From positions 62,001 through 126,000 of the forward strand of contig JAEWTL010000077.1 in the NCBI GenBank assembly GCA_023459495.1: a stretch of 64,000 nucleotides of DNA, given 5' to 3'. Each line of letters starts with the position of its first letter. The first letter of the stretch is position 1. The DNA comes from Bacillota bacterium (GTDB taxonomy: Bacteria > Bacillota > Clostridia > Christensenellales > SZUA-584). Position numbers and translations under genes: made by a program. This document shows positions 42,031-50,069 of the stretch, piece after piece. The notes below the pieces were generated by a model, which ran no database searches, was not told the DNA's origin, and worked only from the letters and a program-made list of their open reading frames with translations.

Positions 42031-43416
42031 TCAACTTTGCGCCAGTATTTTCTGGACTACCTTATCCTTTGACCCCACACCGCATTCCTTCAGTTCCCTG
42101 ATTGTATCGGCAAACTGAGGCAGATGCTTCTCGTGCGCGACCAGCAGTTCATCCAGAATCGTTTTGGCTTCCCTGCCGGCCCGGATGAGCGGGTTGAGCG
42201 TAAAGGCTTCCAAAGCCATGCCATAGTCGCCGCTGAAGGCCGCGTCGATGGTGCATTCCTCCATGGCCTTCATCACCTGAAGCCAGCCTTTCTCCGCCGG
42301 GCCCAGCTTACCCCACGCAATGGGTTCCGCGCCCTTGGCCGATATCAGGCAGGACACCTCCACAATTGAATCAGGATCAAGACACGGCACGGCGCCCTTG
42401 TTCCGGGTGCTCACCACCATGTGGATCCCCTTGTCGTTATAGATCGCGCTGATGCACTCACATGCGGTATCGCTGTAATACGCGCCGCCGCGCTTATTAA
42501 GCTGCTCAGGCTTCTTATACACCTTCGGGTCTTTGTATATCTCGAACAGCGCCCTTTCGACCTCGTGCATCTGCTCCGCGCGAGTCGCGTCCGATTTGAG
42601 GTCCTCCAGGCTGTGCTCCAGCATCTCCTTCTCCGCGTAATAATACCGGTGATATCCGCAGGGCAGCAGATGCATATGCCGCAGGAGCTCTAACGAAAAC
42701 GGCGCCATATAGATGTTGACAGGCGTGCCGCCATTCTCATCGTTGATGGTTTCAATCAGCCGGTCGGTAACGTCCGTGCCGCTTTTGTCGTATACCTTAT
42801 GCCAGTGAAAGTGATTTAACCCAACGAACCGATAGGTGAGATCAGACAGCTGCAAGCCCAGCAGCGCAGGCTCCCGCATCATGGCGATCGTGGGAACATT
42901 GCAGAGGCCGATGCACTTCTCCCACCCCATATGTTTGATCACCGCTTCCGTAATCATGCCGCTGGGGTTCGTAAAGTTGATCAGCCACGCGTCCGGGCAC
43001 AGTTCCTTCATGTCCCGTATAATCTTCTGCATCACAGGTATCGTCCGGAACGCTTTCAGAATACCGCCAGCGCCGTTGGTTTCCTGCCCCAGTATGCCAT
43101 GCGTTAACGGTATGCGCTCATCGATGATTCTGGCATTGAGCTGCCCCACGCGAAATTGCGTGGTAACAAAATCAGCTCCCGGCAGCGCGTCCCTCCGGTT
43201 GATTGTGGCATGGACGCTGACCTTGTACGGAGTCGCATCCCACATCCGCTGCGCCAGCGACCGGATGATCTCCACCCGTTCCCTGCCCTGCTCAATATCA
43301 ACCAGCCACATTTCAGTAACCGGTAATTCCTCATAACGTTTGATAAATCCTTCGACCAGCTCCGGCGTATAGCTGCTGCCCCCGCCGATCGTAACGATTT
43401 TAATTCCCTTTTTCAT
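42031..43416 (-). CDS. GH4 6-phospho-beta-glucosidase-like glycosidase
   Basis: A 461-residue GH4 enzyme. The NAD motif is VTIGGGSSYTPE (residues 8-19). The metal and active-site residues are Cys172-Asn173 (GLCNVP) and Asn201-His202 (GLNHFHW); the CNVP pattern is typical of 6-phospho-beta-glucosidases. It should cleave cellobiose 6'-phosphate-type compounds to glucose and glucose 6-phosphate. GGGGAGGA lies before the ATG. The LacI-type palindrome at 43489-43502 is 73 nt upstream of the start. It is probably co-transcribed with the ROK kinase and HAD phosphatase. Confidence 0.88.
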   Translation of the reverse strand: MKKGIKIVTIGGGSSYTPELVEGFIKRYEELPVTEMWLVDIEQGRERVEIIRSLAQRMWDATPYKVSVHATINRRDALPGADFVTTQFRVGQLNARIIDERIPLTHGILGQETNGAGGILKAFRTIPVMQKIIRDMKELCPDAWLINFTNPSGMITEAVIKHMGWEKCIGLCNVPTIAMMREPALLGLQLSDLTYRFVGLNHFHWHKVYDKSGTDVTDRLIETINDENGGTPVNIYMAPFSLELLRHMHLLPCGYHRYYYAEKEMLEHSLEDLKSDATRAEQMHEVERALFEIYKDPKVYKKPEQLNKRGGAYYSDTACECISAIYNDKGIHMVVSTRNKGAVPCLDPDSIVEVSCLISAKGAEPIAWGKLGPAEKGWLQVMKAMEECTIDAAFSGDYGMALEAFTLNPLIRAGREAKTILDELLVAHEKHLPQFADTIRELKECGVGSKDKVVQKILAQS

Positions 43417-43488
43417 GATATCCTCCCCGCCGGTATTTTTCAGAATTGATACCCAAACAGTTTATCCTGCAGCGATTCAACTCACATA

Positions 43489-43502
43489 TGTAATGCATTA
43501 CA
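43489..43502. promoter_or_regulatory. LacI operator-like perfect palindrome, copy B
   Basis: TGTAATGCATTACA, identical to the site at 40142-40155, is placed in the promoter region of the GH4-ROK-HAD operon. Confidence 0.72.
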
Positions 43503-43629
43503 ATATTCATGTTAACACATCCCACACCTTATTGCAACCGGAACATATAGAAGCTTTTTAAATTGCCCGTTGAGATAGCCCCATCCTTGCCTTGCTGCTT
43601 CTGAATGCTTTTCTTCCCTGCCGTTCTCC

Positions 43630-43674
43630 GACAATAAAATAGTATGGCCTGCTTTCGCTAAAAAGCAGGCCATA
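43630..43674 (-). terminator. Strong intrinsic terminator of the fucose-type operon
   Basis: A 12-bp perfect stem (TATGGCCTGCTT at 43643-43654 with its complement at 43663-43674) has an 8-nt loop. On the minus strand it is followed by a T-rich stretch (CTATTTTATTG). It lies 54 nt past the stop of the 695-residue glycosidase-like gene. Confidence 0.8.
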
Positions 43675-43728
43675 ACCATCATTCTTAATATTTGCGCCGC
43701 AGCAATCCGGCATCGCCGCGGGCCAGAG

Positions 43729-45816
43729 TTACAGCCACAGCCACCCTAGGGCCTCGATACCTGAACAGATGATATCGTCGTCGGGGGCTTCGGGCTGCCG
43801 GATATTATGGATGAGCCGCTTCATTTCGTGATACGGGAACATGCAGCTTTTTACGCCTGTCTCCCCCACCGGGTTGACGTCAAAGAACATCTCTTTGGCG
43901 ATACTGAAATCCTCCTCGTTCAGCCGGAGTAATTCATCCAGAATCGTATCCTTCTTGGCCGGGTCTGTTTCATCCTCGTACCTGAGCGCTGCCAGCACCA
44001 GATCATAGATGACCGCGTTCCTTCGCTCCGCGTTCTTCAGCCTGTCGAAATGCGGGAGCCAGTGGCACAGTTGATCGTCCGCACCCACCTTGTCACGCAG
44101 CTTTTCGATGATCTCCATGAGACGCGCGTGGTTTCCCTTCGCCTGCATAATCGCAGGGATGTCGGCATTTGTAATCCTGTTTTTCTGGAACGGGAACGGT
44201 GTCGTATACAGCGGTATCTGGCTTTCGTGGATGGTCACGATGTTCCGCATGACATACAACACGTCTTCCCCGAGCTCGCCGAAATTCAGGCTGCACGCCT
44301 TCCGGAAGAATTCTTCCTCATCCATTCCGGAGCCCCAGCCGTAGTTGCCGTGCGCAAACAGGTTCATAAACAGCCCGTACCATTCAAACATAAAGCCGTT
44401 GATGCCCTGCACCCCCATCTTTACGCTGCCTTTGTGCTGCCGGATATCCGTTTCGATGACCTGCTCGTTGGCTTCGTCCTCATAGCGAATCATATTGGAC
44501 TTAAACGTACGATACAGTCTTCCCATCGTGGATGTGATCGCATTGGCTTCGGTATCGCGCGCCCATATCCGGTCCTTGCCGAACGCGTGGCACCATTTTA
44601 CAAACTCAGTCTCAGGAACGTAGAGTCCCGGAGCCCAGAACAGCATGATATCCTTTGGCATGGACTCCACGCATTCTTTCAAAAACGCAAGATCCTTTTC
44701 AAGCGGGGGCTGGCGGAACGCGCGGATGCCGATTATGGCATTGGGGTTGACCTCCCGCACTGCGTCGTATATGCGGTTGAGCAGCCACATGTTGGCCTTA
44801 TGCTTGGCCTCCACTGCGGAGTCCGTGGTTTCATGCCAGCGTCTTTTGCACTGGTCGCACTCACAGTACCAAAAGCCCTCTTCGCTCTCCTCCAGCGTAA
44901 AGCCGTCGAAGCCGAGCGAAGCAATCTTTCTCATTGAGTCCAGAATGTAATCGACGGTGCCGGGATAGCTCAGGCAGAGCGAGTCAAAGTCGTTCAGAAA
45001 CTTTTCGGATGCAGGCGGCTTGGTGCGCGTTTCGGGGTGTTTGATGCTGTAAGCGCCGTTGTAGGAGTTTAATCCGACATACGCAAATATGCGAACCTCC
45101 ATTTGATGGGCGTATTCGATCAGCTTGCTCAGATACGGCTCTTCCAGATTGGGATGCGCATAGCGGACCGTCAGCCATCTGCGGTTTTCAGCGTTCCATA
45201 TTCGTATCGGAACATCCCGAAACACCGTCTCCGGATGCTCATCAAACTCGAACGGCCAATAGCCGTACATGACCATGTTGAGCTGATTGATCTTGTTGTC
45301 CAGACAATTATTGATGAACAGGACCCACTCGTCGTAGCCCCACAGCTGCATGTCGAATCCGATTCGCCCATACCCCGCGTACCATGAAAACGTGGGCGCA
45401 ACCGCCCGCACCGGGATCGACGGATAATCCGTGATTTCGCACAGCGGCAGCTTATAGTCATTGTCATCCCTGATTAACAGCTGTTTGAGGCTCGTAACGC
45501 CGTTGATATAGCCGGCTTTATTCTCAAAGCTCAGTGTGACGGCATCTTCGGTGATTTCCAGCCGGTAGCCCTGCGCAATAAAAAGCTGCTCATTGTCCGT
45601 TTTGATGCCATTCAGCGAGCGGACGATGTGCAGCGCAATGCCAGAAGTACATTGTCCGGCTCGTATGCTGATTTCTTTGTAATTCCAGAAGCGCAGCCGC
45701 GCCAGATCAACCAGCGTTTCATCTGCGTCATCGCTTTGGAAGCATATTTCTTTGAAAGTTTCGGTAAAACCGTTGTGATCTCTGACTTGCTTTGGTTCAG
45801 GCAGCAGATTGATCAT
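43729..45816 (-). CDS. Putative glycoside hydrolase with GH20-like N-terminal domain
   Basis: A 695-residue cytoplasmic protein; no signal peptide. Residues 1 to about 125 resemble the small alpha/beta domain that precedes catalytic barrels in beta-hexosaminidases and alpha-glucuronidases (AQGYRLEITEDAVTLSFENKAG, then a GVTSLKQLL helix). A TIM-barrel-like region follows. It carries DGFTLEESEEGFWYCECDQC, a Glu-rich strand joined to a Cys cluster seen in uncharacterised glycosidase-like families. The GH20 His-x-Gly-Asp-Glu hallmark is missing. GGAGGG precedes the ATG. It is the terminal gene of the fucose-isomerase/ABC operon. Substrate unknown; a fucose- or rhamnose-containing glycoside is plausible. 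Confidence 0.6.
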   Translation of the reverse strand: MINLLPEPKQVRDHNGFTETFKEICFQSDDADETLVDLARLRFWNYKEISIRAGQCTSGIALHIVRSLNGIKTDNEQLFIAQGYRLEITEDAVTLSFENKAGYINGVTSLKQLLIRDDNDYKLPLCEITDYPSIPVRAVAPTFSWYAGYGRIGFDMQLWGYDEWVLFINNCLDNKINQLNMVMYGYWPFEFDEHPETVFRDVPIRIWNAENRRWLTVRYAHPNLEEPYLSKLIEYAHQMEVRIFAYVGLNSYNGAYSIKHPETRTKPPASEKFLNDFDSLCLSYPGTVDYILDSMRKIASLGFDGFTLEESEEGFWYCECDQCKRRWHETTDSAVEAKHKANMWLLNRIYDAVREVNPNAIIGIRAFRQPPLEKDLAFLKECVESMPKDIMLFWAPGLYVPETEFVKWCHAFGKDRIWARDTEANAITSTMGRLYRTFKSNMIRYEDEANEQVIETDIRQHKGSVKMGVQGINGFMFEWYGLFMNLFAHGNYGWGSGMDEEEFFRKACSLNFGELGEDVLYVMRNIVTIHESQIPLYTTPFPFQKNRITNADIPAIMQAKGNHARLMEIIEKLRDKVGADDQLCHWLPHFDRLKNAERRNAVIYDLVLAALRYEDETDPAKKDTILDELLRLNEEDFSIAKEMFFDVNPVGETGVKSCMFPYHEMKRLIHNIRQPEAPDDDIICSGIEALGWLWL

Positions 45817-45837
45817 AATATCCCTCCGGTAACCAAA

Positions 45838-45889
45838 TTTTCAGGCAGGGCGGTGCCGCCCTGCCTGAAACCAGTCGGATACTGACTGG
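45838..45889 (-). other. Double hairpin between M24-like and glycosidase genes
   Basis: A near-perfect palindrome (about 45838-45869, core GGCAGGGCGG/CCGCCCTGCC) adjoins a second hairpin (CCAGTC/GACTGG, 45871-45889). Together they fill the 75-nt gap. No long T-run follows on the minus strand, so partial termination or mRNA processing is more likely than full termination. Confidence 0.55.
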
Positions 45890-45891
45890 TT

Positions 45892-47070
45892 TTAAAAATT
45901 GAGTTCGTAAAGCTCGCCAATCTCAGGAGAAAGCACCGTGCAACCGTCCGTGGTCACTGCAATACCCTTTTCCCAGCGGACGCCAAACGTATCCGTGGAA
46001 ATGAACGTATCGACCTGATAAGTCATATTGGGCTGCAGCGGATAATTCGAGGTCGTCTCCACCCAAGGCGCTTCCACCTCGATGAGCCCCGTGCCGTGAA
46101 GCGGCCCGTAGACGTAATTGTCTTTAAACCCGTTGTCCACATAGTGCTGATAAAAACGTTTTGCGATGTCGCTGGCCAGCACGCCTGCCTTCACCTGCTT
46201 CTGGGTCCAGAAGTGTGCGTCCCTGCCAAAGAGAACGATGTCGCGCCGGAAGCCTTCCAGTTTTCCCAGTACGACCGGATAACCGATAGCCGCGGAGTAT
46301 CCGTCGATTTTGGCAGACAGGTTCAGCTGCACGATATCACCTTTTTCGAACTTGCGGTACGATGAACGGGAAATGGCGTGGCGCGTTGAAGCCTCGGAAA
46401 ATACGTACATGGGCAGACCCTCATACTCAGCTCCATTTTCGTATACCACGCGTTGGGCAACGCCCACCATCTGCAATTCCGTCATGCCCGGCTTAATCTC
46501 CCGGATGACCTGCTGCGAAGCCAGTTCCGCGATGCGGTAGCCTTCGCGCAGGCAGTTCAGCTCGTTTTCGGATTTGATGGATCTAAGCTCCACCATGACT
46601 TCCCCGGCATCGATGATCTCCGCCTCCGGGAACGCTTCGCGGATGGCATCCATAATGGTCACCGAGGTATCAAGGTAAGATGCCACACCGATTCTCAGCT
46701 TTTTGCCGGTTATGCCAATCGCTTTGAATACGTCGTGGTACGAGTCGGCCTGAAGCTCCGGATAATCCGGGTTGGCGCCTTCTCGGTACGCTTTAAGCAC
46801 AAAAACCTTGTCGAGCTTGTTGCGGTCTTTGCCGAACTCGCGAGACTCCGGCCCCACCATCAGCGCCGCATCTCCGCCGGCTGAAAGCGCTACGCCGCAG
46901 CGTTCGAAAAGCGGCCAGAAGCCGGAAAAGTAACGGGCGTTCGCATAGTCGGATTCGTTGGAATTGACGATCATCGCATCCAGGCCCTTCCGCTGCAGAA
47001 TGGCAGCAGCGCGCTGGACGCGCTCTTTGTACTCAAAATCGGGAATGCAAATGCTTCCATGTTCCGCCAT
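45892..47070 (-). CDS. Creatinase-like M24-fold protein
   Basis: A 392-residue protein with an N-terminal creatinase domain and a C-terminal pita-bread domain. The M24 metal positions are changed: the strand GDIVQLNLSAKIDGYSAAIG has Asn and Ala where metallopeptidases have Asp, similar to the metal-free enzyme creatinase. His (PLHGTGLIEVE) and a late Glu (VRWEKGIAV) are present. It is therefore unlikely to be an aminopeptidase. AGGAGG precedes the ATG. In the same operon lies a creatininase-family gene. A hydrolase for an amide- or urea-like group, or a non-catalytic role, are both open. Confidence 0.72.
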   Translation of the reverse strand: MAEHGSICIPDFEYKERVQRAAAILQRKGLDAMIVNSNESDYANARYFSGFWPLFERCGVALSAGGDAALMVGPESREFGKDRNKLDKVFVLKAYREGANPDYPELQADSYHDVFKAIGITGKKLRIGVASYLDTSVTIMDAIREAFPEAEIIDAGEVMVELRSIKSENELNCLREGYRIAELASQQVIREIKPGMTELQMVGVAQRVVYENGAEYEGLPMYVFSEASTRHAISRSSYRKFEKGDIVQLNLSAKIDGYSAAIGYPVVLGKLEGFRRDIVLFGRDAHFWTQKQVKAGVLASDIAKRFYQHYVDNGFKDNYVYGPLHGTGLIEVEAPWVETTSNYPLQPNMTYQVDTFISTDTFGVRWEKGIAVTTDGCTVLSPEIGELYELNF

Positions 47071-47094
47071 TTATAAGGTCCTCCTCATATTGTT

Positions 47095-47454
47095 TTATTC
47101 GCTGTATCCCGGCGTGGTATAAAAGCTGACAGTCCTGGGTTCGGCCCGGCCATACTGCGCCACGACCGGTACGTCGCTTTCCAGCATAATGGCATACTGC
47201 TCGCCCACCTCCGGAATACGGCTTCCGAAATCTTTCTCCTCATTCGTGCGAAGACACCGCACGCGCTTTGCGCCCACCGTTACGGCAAGGTCATTTGCCG
47301 GGTCCCTGTCCGTAAAGATCAGGGTGATCCGGATGTGCGCGTCCCGATCGCATAGGTTGGTGATGATAACTGACTCATGGCCGGGTATTGCACCCACGCC
47401 TGTTGGAGGCAGCTCTGCATCAGGAAAAACCCACACCTTTTTACCGTAGTCCAT
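47095..47454 (-). CDS. ASRT-superfamily small-molecule-binding protein
   Basis: A 119-residue all-beta protein of the sensory-rhodopsin-transducer (ASRT, Pfam family PF07100 as I recall) superfamily. Matching features are the opening GKKVWVFPDAELPP, CDRDAHIRITLIFTDRDP, and the closing ESDVPVVAQYGR with a Tyr-rich tail. No rhodopsin gene is present. Family members in heterotrophs are linked by gene context to carbohydrate metabolism and proposed to bind small ligands. AGGAGG lies 6 nt before the ATG. It sits between a RhaU mutarotase and a creatinase-like gene, so a role in binding or regulating a sugar intermediate is plausible. Confidence 0.8.
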   Translation of the reverse strand: MDYGKKVWVFPDAELPPTGVGAIPGHESVIITNLCDRDAHIRITLIFTDRDPANDLAVTVGAKRVRCLRTNEEKDFGSRIPEVGEQYAIMLESDVPVVAQYGRAEPRTVSFYTTPGYSE

Positions 47455-47470
47455 GTCGTCCTCCTAAATA

Positions 47471-47800
47471 TTATGGGTGGAAAAATATCTGTTTCATGTC
47501 GTGGTAGAATTCGCTCTGAGGATCAATTGCGTACTGTTCAAAGCAGGGATGGGTATGGTCCCACCAGTCCTGAGTAACAGGATCGGCAGCCATTCTGGCC
47601 ATATCGGCTTCGTAGTCGTCGCCGGTATATTCATAATAACCAAATACGAGGTCGCCCTGCAGAAAGATGGAATAGTTCTGCAGATTGCATTCTGTGATGG
47701 TTTTAAGAACACCGGGCCATGTCTCGGCATGCAGCTTCACGTATTCGTCGATCTTATCCGCCTTTAGCTTGCCAAGTTGACCGAATATCACTTTTTTCAT
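47471..47800 (-). CDS. L-rhamnose mutarotase family protein (RhaU-like)
   Basis: A 109-residue RhaU-family protein. It has KADKIDEYVKLHAETWPGVL, with catalytic-region His and Trp, NYSIFLQGDLVFGYYEY, and the terminal WWDHTHPCFEQ segment. GAAGGAAGG precedes the ATG. It lies downstream of a second RhaU gene from which it is separated by a terminator-like hairpin, so the two copies may differ in expression. It probably supplies the correct anomer of the sugar used by L-fucose isomerase. Confidence 0.85.
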   Translation of the reverse strand: MKKVIFGQLGKLKADKIDEYVKLHAETWPGVLKTITECNLQNYSIFLQGDLVFGYYEYTGDDYEADMARMAADPVTQDWWDHTHPCFEQYAIDPQSEFYHDMKQIFFHP

Positions 47801-47836
47801 GGGCAGCCTTCCTTCAGATATTTATCTCGTGAAAAA

Positions 47837-47865
47837 GTGAATCCCTGCATTAAGCAAGGATTCAC
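47837..47865 (-). terminator. Attenuator/terminator between the two RhaU genes
   Basis: GTGAATCC (47837-47844) pairs with GGATTCAC (47858-47865). On the minus strand the stem is followed by TTTTTC. It lies inside a co-directional gene series, so it may act as a partial terminator setting lower expression of the distal genes. Confidence 0.6.
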
Positions 47866-47882
47866 AGTCTTTTAGTATGAAA

Positions 47883-48206
47883 TTATTCCAGATGGTAAAC
47901 TTCCTCCATGCCAGACCAGAACTCGCCCTCTTTTCTGTCCGGCAGCGGCTTCATCAGCGGCTTTACGAGGTCCCACCATTCCTGAGTAACGGGATCAGCC
48001 GCCATTTTAGCCATATCCGCTTCAAAGTCATCACCGACATACTCATAATAGGCAAACATGTACTCGCCGAGCTGATAGATGGAATAGTTGCGGATATTGC
48101 AGGCCCTGATCATCTCGTTGACTCCCGGCAGCGGGTTTGCATGATACCGGATGTACGCGTCCCGCCCTTCGGGCCTTATCATGATCATCTCACCGTGTCT
48201 TACCAT
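47883..48206 (-). CDS. L-rhamnose mutarotase family protein (RhaU-like)
   Basis: A 107-residue RhaU-family protein. It has RPEGRDAYIRYHANPLPGVN and NYSIYQLGEYMFAYYEYVG, with the WWDLVKPLMKPLP segment near the end. I chose the ATG at 48206 with GGAGGG upstream; a TTG four codons earlier is less likely. It is clearly a paralogue of the copy at 47.5 kb (shared MAADPVTQ block). The sequences outside the shared blocks differ enough to suggest different sugars or anomers. Confidence 0.85.
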   Translation of the reverse strand: MVRHGEMIMIRPEGRDAYIRYHANPLPGVNEMIRACNIRNYSIYQLGEYMFAYYEYVGDDFEADMAKMAADPVTQEWWDLVKPLMKPLPDRKEGEFWSGMEEVYHLE

Positions 48207-48232
48207 TATTCCCTCCAATGTATCTGCAGTTG

Positions 48233-49279
48233 TTAATATACTTTCTGCGCTTCGTCAAACATCGCTTTGATATTGGCAGGCGGCACATCGGACTGTATCG
48301 CCTCATGGCTGGGCGAGATGATGAGGCCGGTCGGGAACAGCGTACGAAGATGCTTCACCGCGTCCATCACCTGCTCCGGCGTACCGTTCGGCAGGAGATC
48401 CTGCGTATCCACGCCGCCGCAGAACGAAACCTGATCGCCGAATTTCTCCTTGAGGCTCTCCGGCTCCATGCCCACTGCCAGCGCCTGAATGGGATGGATC
48501 GCGTCAACGCCCGCTTCAATCAGCATCGGAATGGCACGGACAATCGATCCGCAGGAGTGGTAAATCACCTTCACGCCGTAGCTGTGGGCAAGTTCGACAA
48601 GCTGTTTTGCGCCGGGAATGACGAACTCATTCACCATCTCCGGGCTGATCATCAGATCCAGCTGGCTTCCCATGTCGTCGCCGATCAAAATCGCATGCAG
48701 CTTGCCCTTTGTCGCTTCAAGGAATATCTTCAGCGCCTTCATATAGAAGTCCATGATCTTGTCATTCACATAATGCACGAGTTCCGGAGCGGCCAGCATG
48801 TTCATCATGGCGTTTTCCATGCCGAACGCCGCACAAAAATCCTGAAAGTGCGCAGCCCAGACCATGCCCAGTACAGTTTTGTCCTTAGGCGCTTCATCCA
48901 CGAGACGCCTGCACTCGGCAGGGTCGATATACAGAGCCGGGTCCGGCCAGGGGAAGTCCGCTTTTTCGGCGTCTTCGACACTCTCAAAGTTCGCAAAAAA
49001 ACCTTCCGCCGTCAACGTGCGGTGTTCGGTATCCACGTTGGTGCCGTTCAGATACCAGTCGAAAGCCGCATATAGGGCCGAGCAGGTCGGCGACTGATAA
49101 GGCACTTCAATGGCGTAGAAGTCGTCCCCACAGGAAGCTTTGAGCTCCTCCAGTGTCTTGACTCCGAAATATTCACAAAGATGCGGAACCTCGCTGGGCG
49201 TCGGCATTCCCATCCAGCAGGCCGGACGGTCCACTTCGCGCCGTTCGATAGTCGCATAAAAACGTTCAATACTGTTCAT
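48233..49279 (-). CDS. Uroporphyrinogen-decarboxylase-like protein
   Basis: A 348-residue TIM-barrel protein of the UroD/corrinoid-methyltransferase superfamily. HAILIGDDMGSQLDLMISPEM, KVIYHSCGSI and FCGGVDTQDLL are family blocks; the HSCG His-Cys recalls the zinc-binding methyltransferases (MtaA/CmuA type). No heme-synthesis or corrinoid genes are near. Such genes recur in sugar operons of Clostridia with unknown function. I chose the ATG at 49279 (AAAGGAG upstream). It lies between creatininase-like and RhaU genes. Confidence 0.78.
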   Translation of the reverse strand: MNSIERFYATIERREVDRPACWMGMPTPSEVPHLCEYFGVKTLEELKASCGDDFYAIEVPYQSPTCSALYAAFDWYLNGTNVDTEHRTLTAEGFFANFESVEDAEKADFPWPDPALYIDPAECRRLVDEAPKDKTVLGMVWAAHFQDFCAAFGMENAMMNMLAAPELVHYVNDKIMDFYMKALKIFLEATKGKLHAILIGDDMGSQLDLMISPEMVNEFVIPGAKQLVELAHSYGVKVIYHSCGSIVRAIPMLIEAGVDAIHPIQALAVGMEPESLKEKFGDQVSFCGGVDTQDLLPNGTPEQVMDAVKHLRTLFPTGLIISPSHEAIQSDVPPANIKAMFDEAQKVY

Positions 49280-49301
49280 AAAATTCTCCTTTGCTTGGGT
49301 A

Positions 49302-50039
49302 TCAGACAATTGCTTCCCGCAGCCACTCCAGCGTACACTCGACCATATGCTTTCCGGTCTCTTCACTCGCCTCAACTGCGCTTTTCGCAAACCACTCCGT
49401 ATTTTGGCTGCAGCGGGAAAGGTCCACATTCTGCGGCCATGTCCCCATCATCAGGGATGTTTCCCATTTCCCCGCGTGATCAAACCCGCCGCATTTGTGC
49501 TGCGCATCCCTGCCGATCAGCGAGATCACTTTGATGTAGGAGAATGGGTCATCCCCCGAGCCTAAGCTCTCGTAATAGCTCGCATAGCTGTCGCTTCCCC
49601 ACCAGCCTTTGCCGAGGGTTTCCTCCATGTACTCCATGGTAACCTTCTTGGCTGCTTTGTGGCATGCGATGGTCATGGGCATCAGCCCGTCTTCTTCAGT
49701 TTGGTGGTGGGCAACCAGATAGATGTTCTTGAGTCCCCCGTACACCATCGATTTCAAGATGCAGTACATGTAATCGGCGTAAGTGTCCTCATCCACGTGG
49801 AAATGGCCCGGTTTTGGCCCACAGACCGCGTAGGAGGCCACTCCGTACCAAACGGACGGGCAGATGACAATCTCCTTCTCTTTCTCCAGTTCCCGCAGGC
49901 ATCCGGTAATCACCATTGTATCGGTCCCGCAGGAAGCATGATGGGCATGGTATTCAAGCGTGCCCACCGGTATGACGAACGGGACGCGGCGCGCGGCCGC
50001 GTCCTCGATCTGGTCATGAAACATATTGATCAGCTGCAT
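49302..50039 (-). CDS. Creatininase-family amidohydrolase-like protein
   Basis: A 245-residue protein of the creatininase superfamily. Metal ligands Glu29, His31 and Asp40 are present in PVGTLEYHAHH and the following CGTD, and Glu in HAGKWETS. The usual NGHGG/NGHYE motif appears as VAHHQT, so the second site differs. Known members hydrolyse creatinine or related cyclic amides, or act in cofactor pathways; in sugar operons their substrate is unknown. GGGAG precedes the ATG. It follows the ABC permease genes. Confidence 0.78.
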   Translation of the reverse strand: MQLINMFHDQIEDAAARRVPFVIPVGTLEYHAHHASCGTDTMVITGCLRELEKEKEIVICPSVWYGVASYAVCGPKPGHFHVDEDTYADYMYCILKSMVYGGLKNIYLVAHHQTEEDGLMPMTIACHKAAKKVTMEYMEETLGKGWWGSDSYASYYESLGSGDDPFSYIKVISLIGRDAQHKCGGFDHAGKWETSLMMGTWPQNVDLSRCSQNTEWFAKSAVEASEETGKHMVECTLEWLREAIV

Positions 50040-50069
50040 AAACCGTCTCCCATTCCGCTGACCCGAGGA

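Larger units (their letters stand above)
43417..43728. other. 312-nt intergenic region: promoter plus terminator
   Basis: No gene is visible. The part nearest the GH4 gene holds the LacI-type palindrome. The part nearest 43.7 kb holds the strong terminator of the fucose-type operon. The middle (about 43520-43630) shows no recognisable element. Confidence 0.6.

Noticed and set aside
45892..47070. Annotation as Xaa-Pro aminopeptidase (also 36674-37768)
   Set aside because: The Asp metal ligands of M24 peptidases are replaced in both proteins.
47095..47454. A light-sensing system based on the rhodopsin-transducer homologue
   Set aside because: No rhodopsin gene is present and the context is entirely sugar metabolism.
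45892..50039. A classical creatinine degradation operon
   Set aside because: No sarcosine oxidase, urease or creatinine transporter is seen, and the creatininase-like protein has an altered second metal motif. Kept only as a speculative finding about modified sugars.
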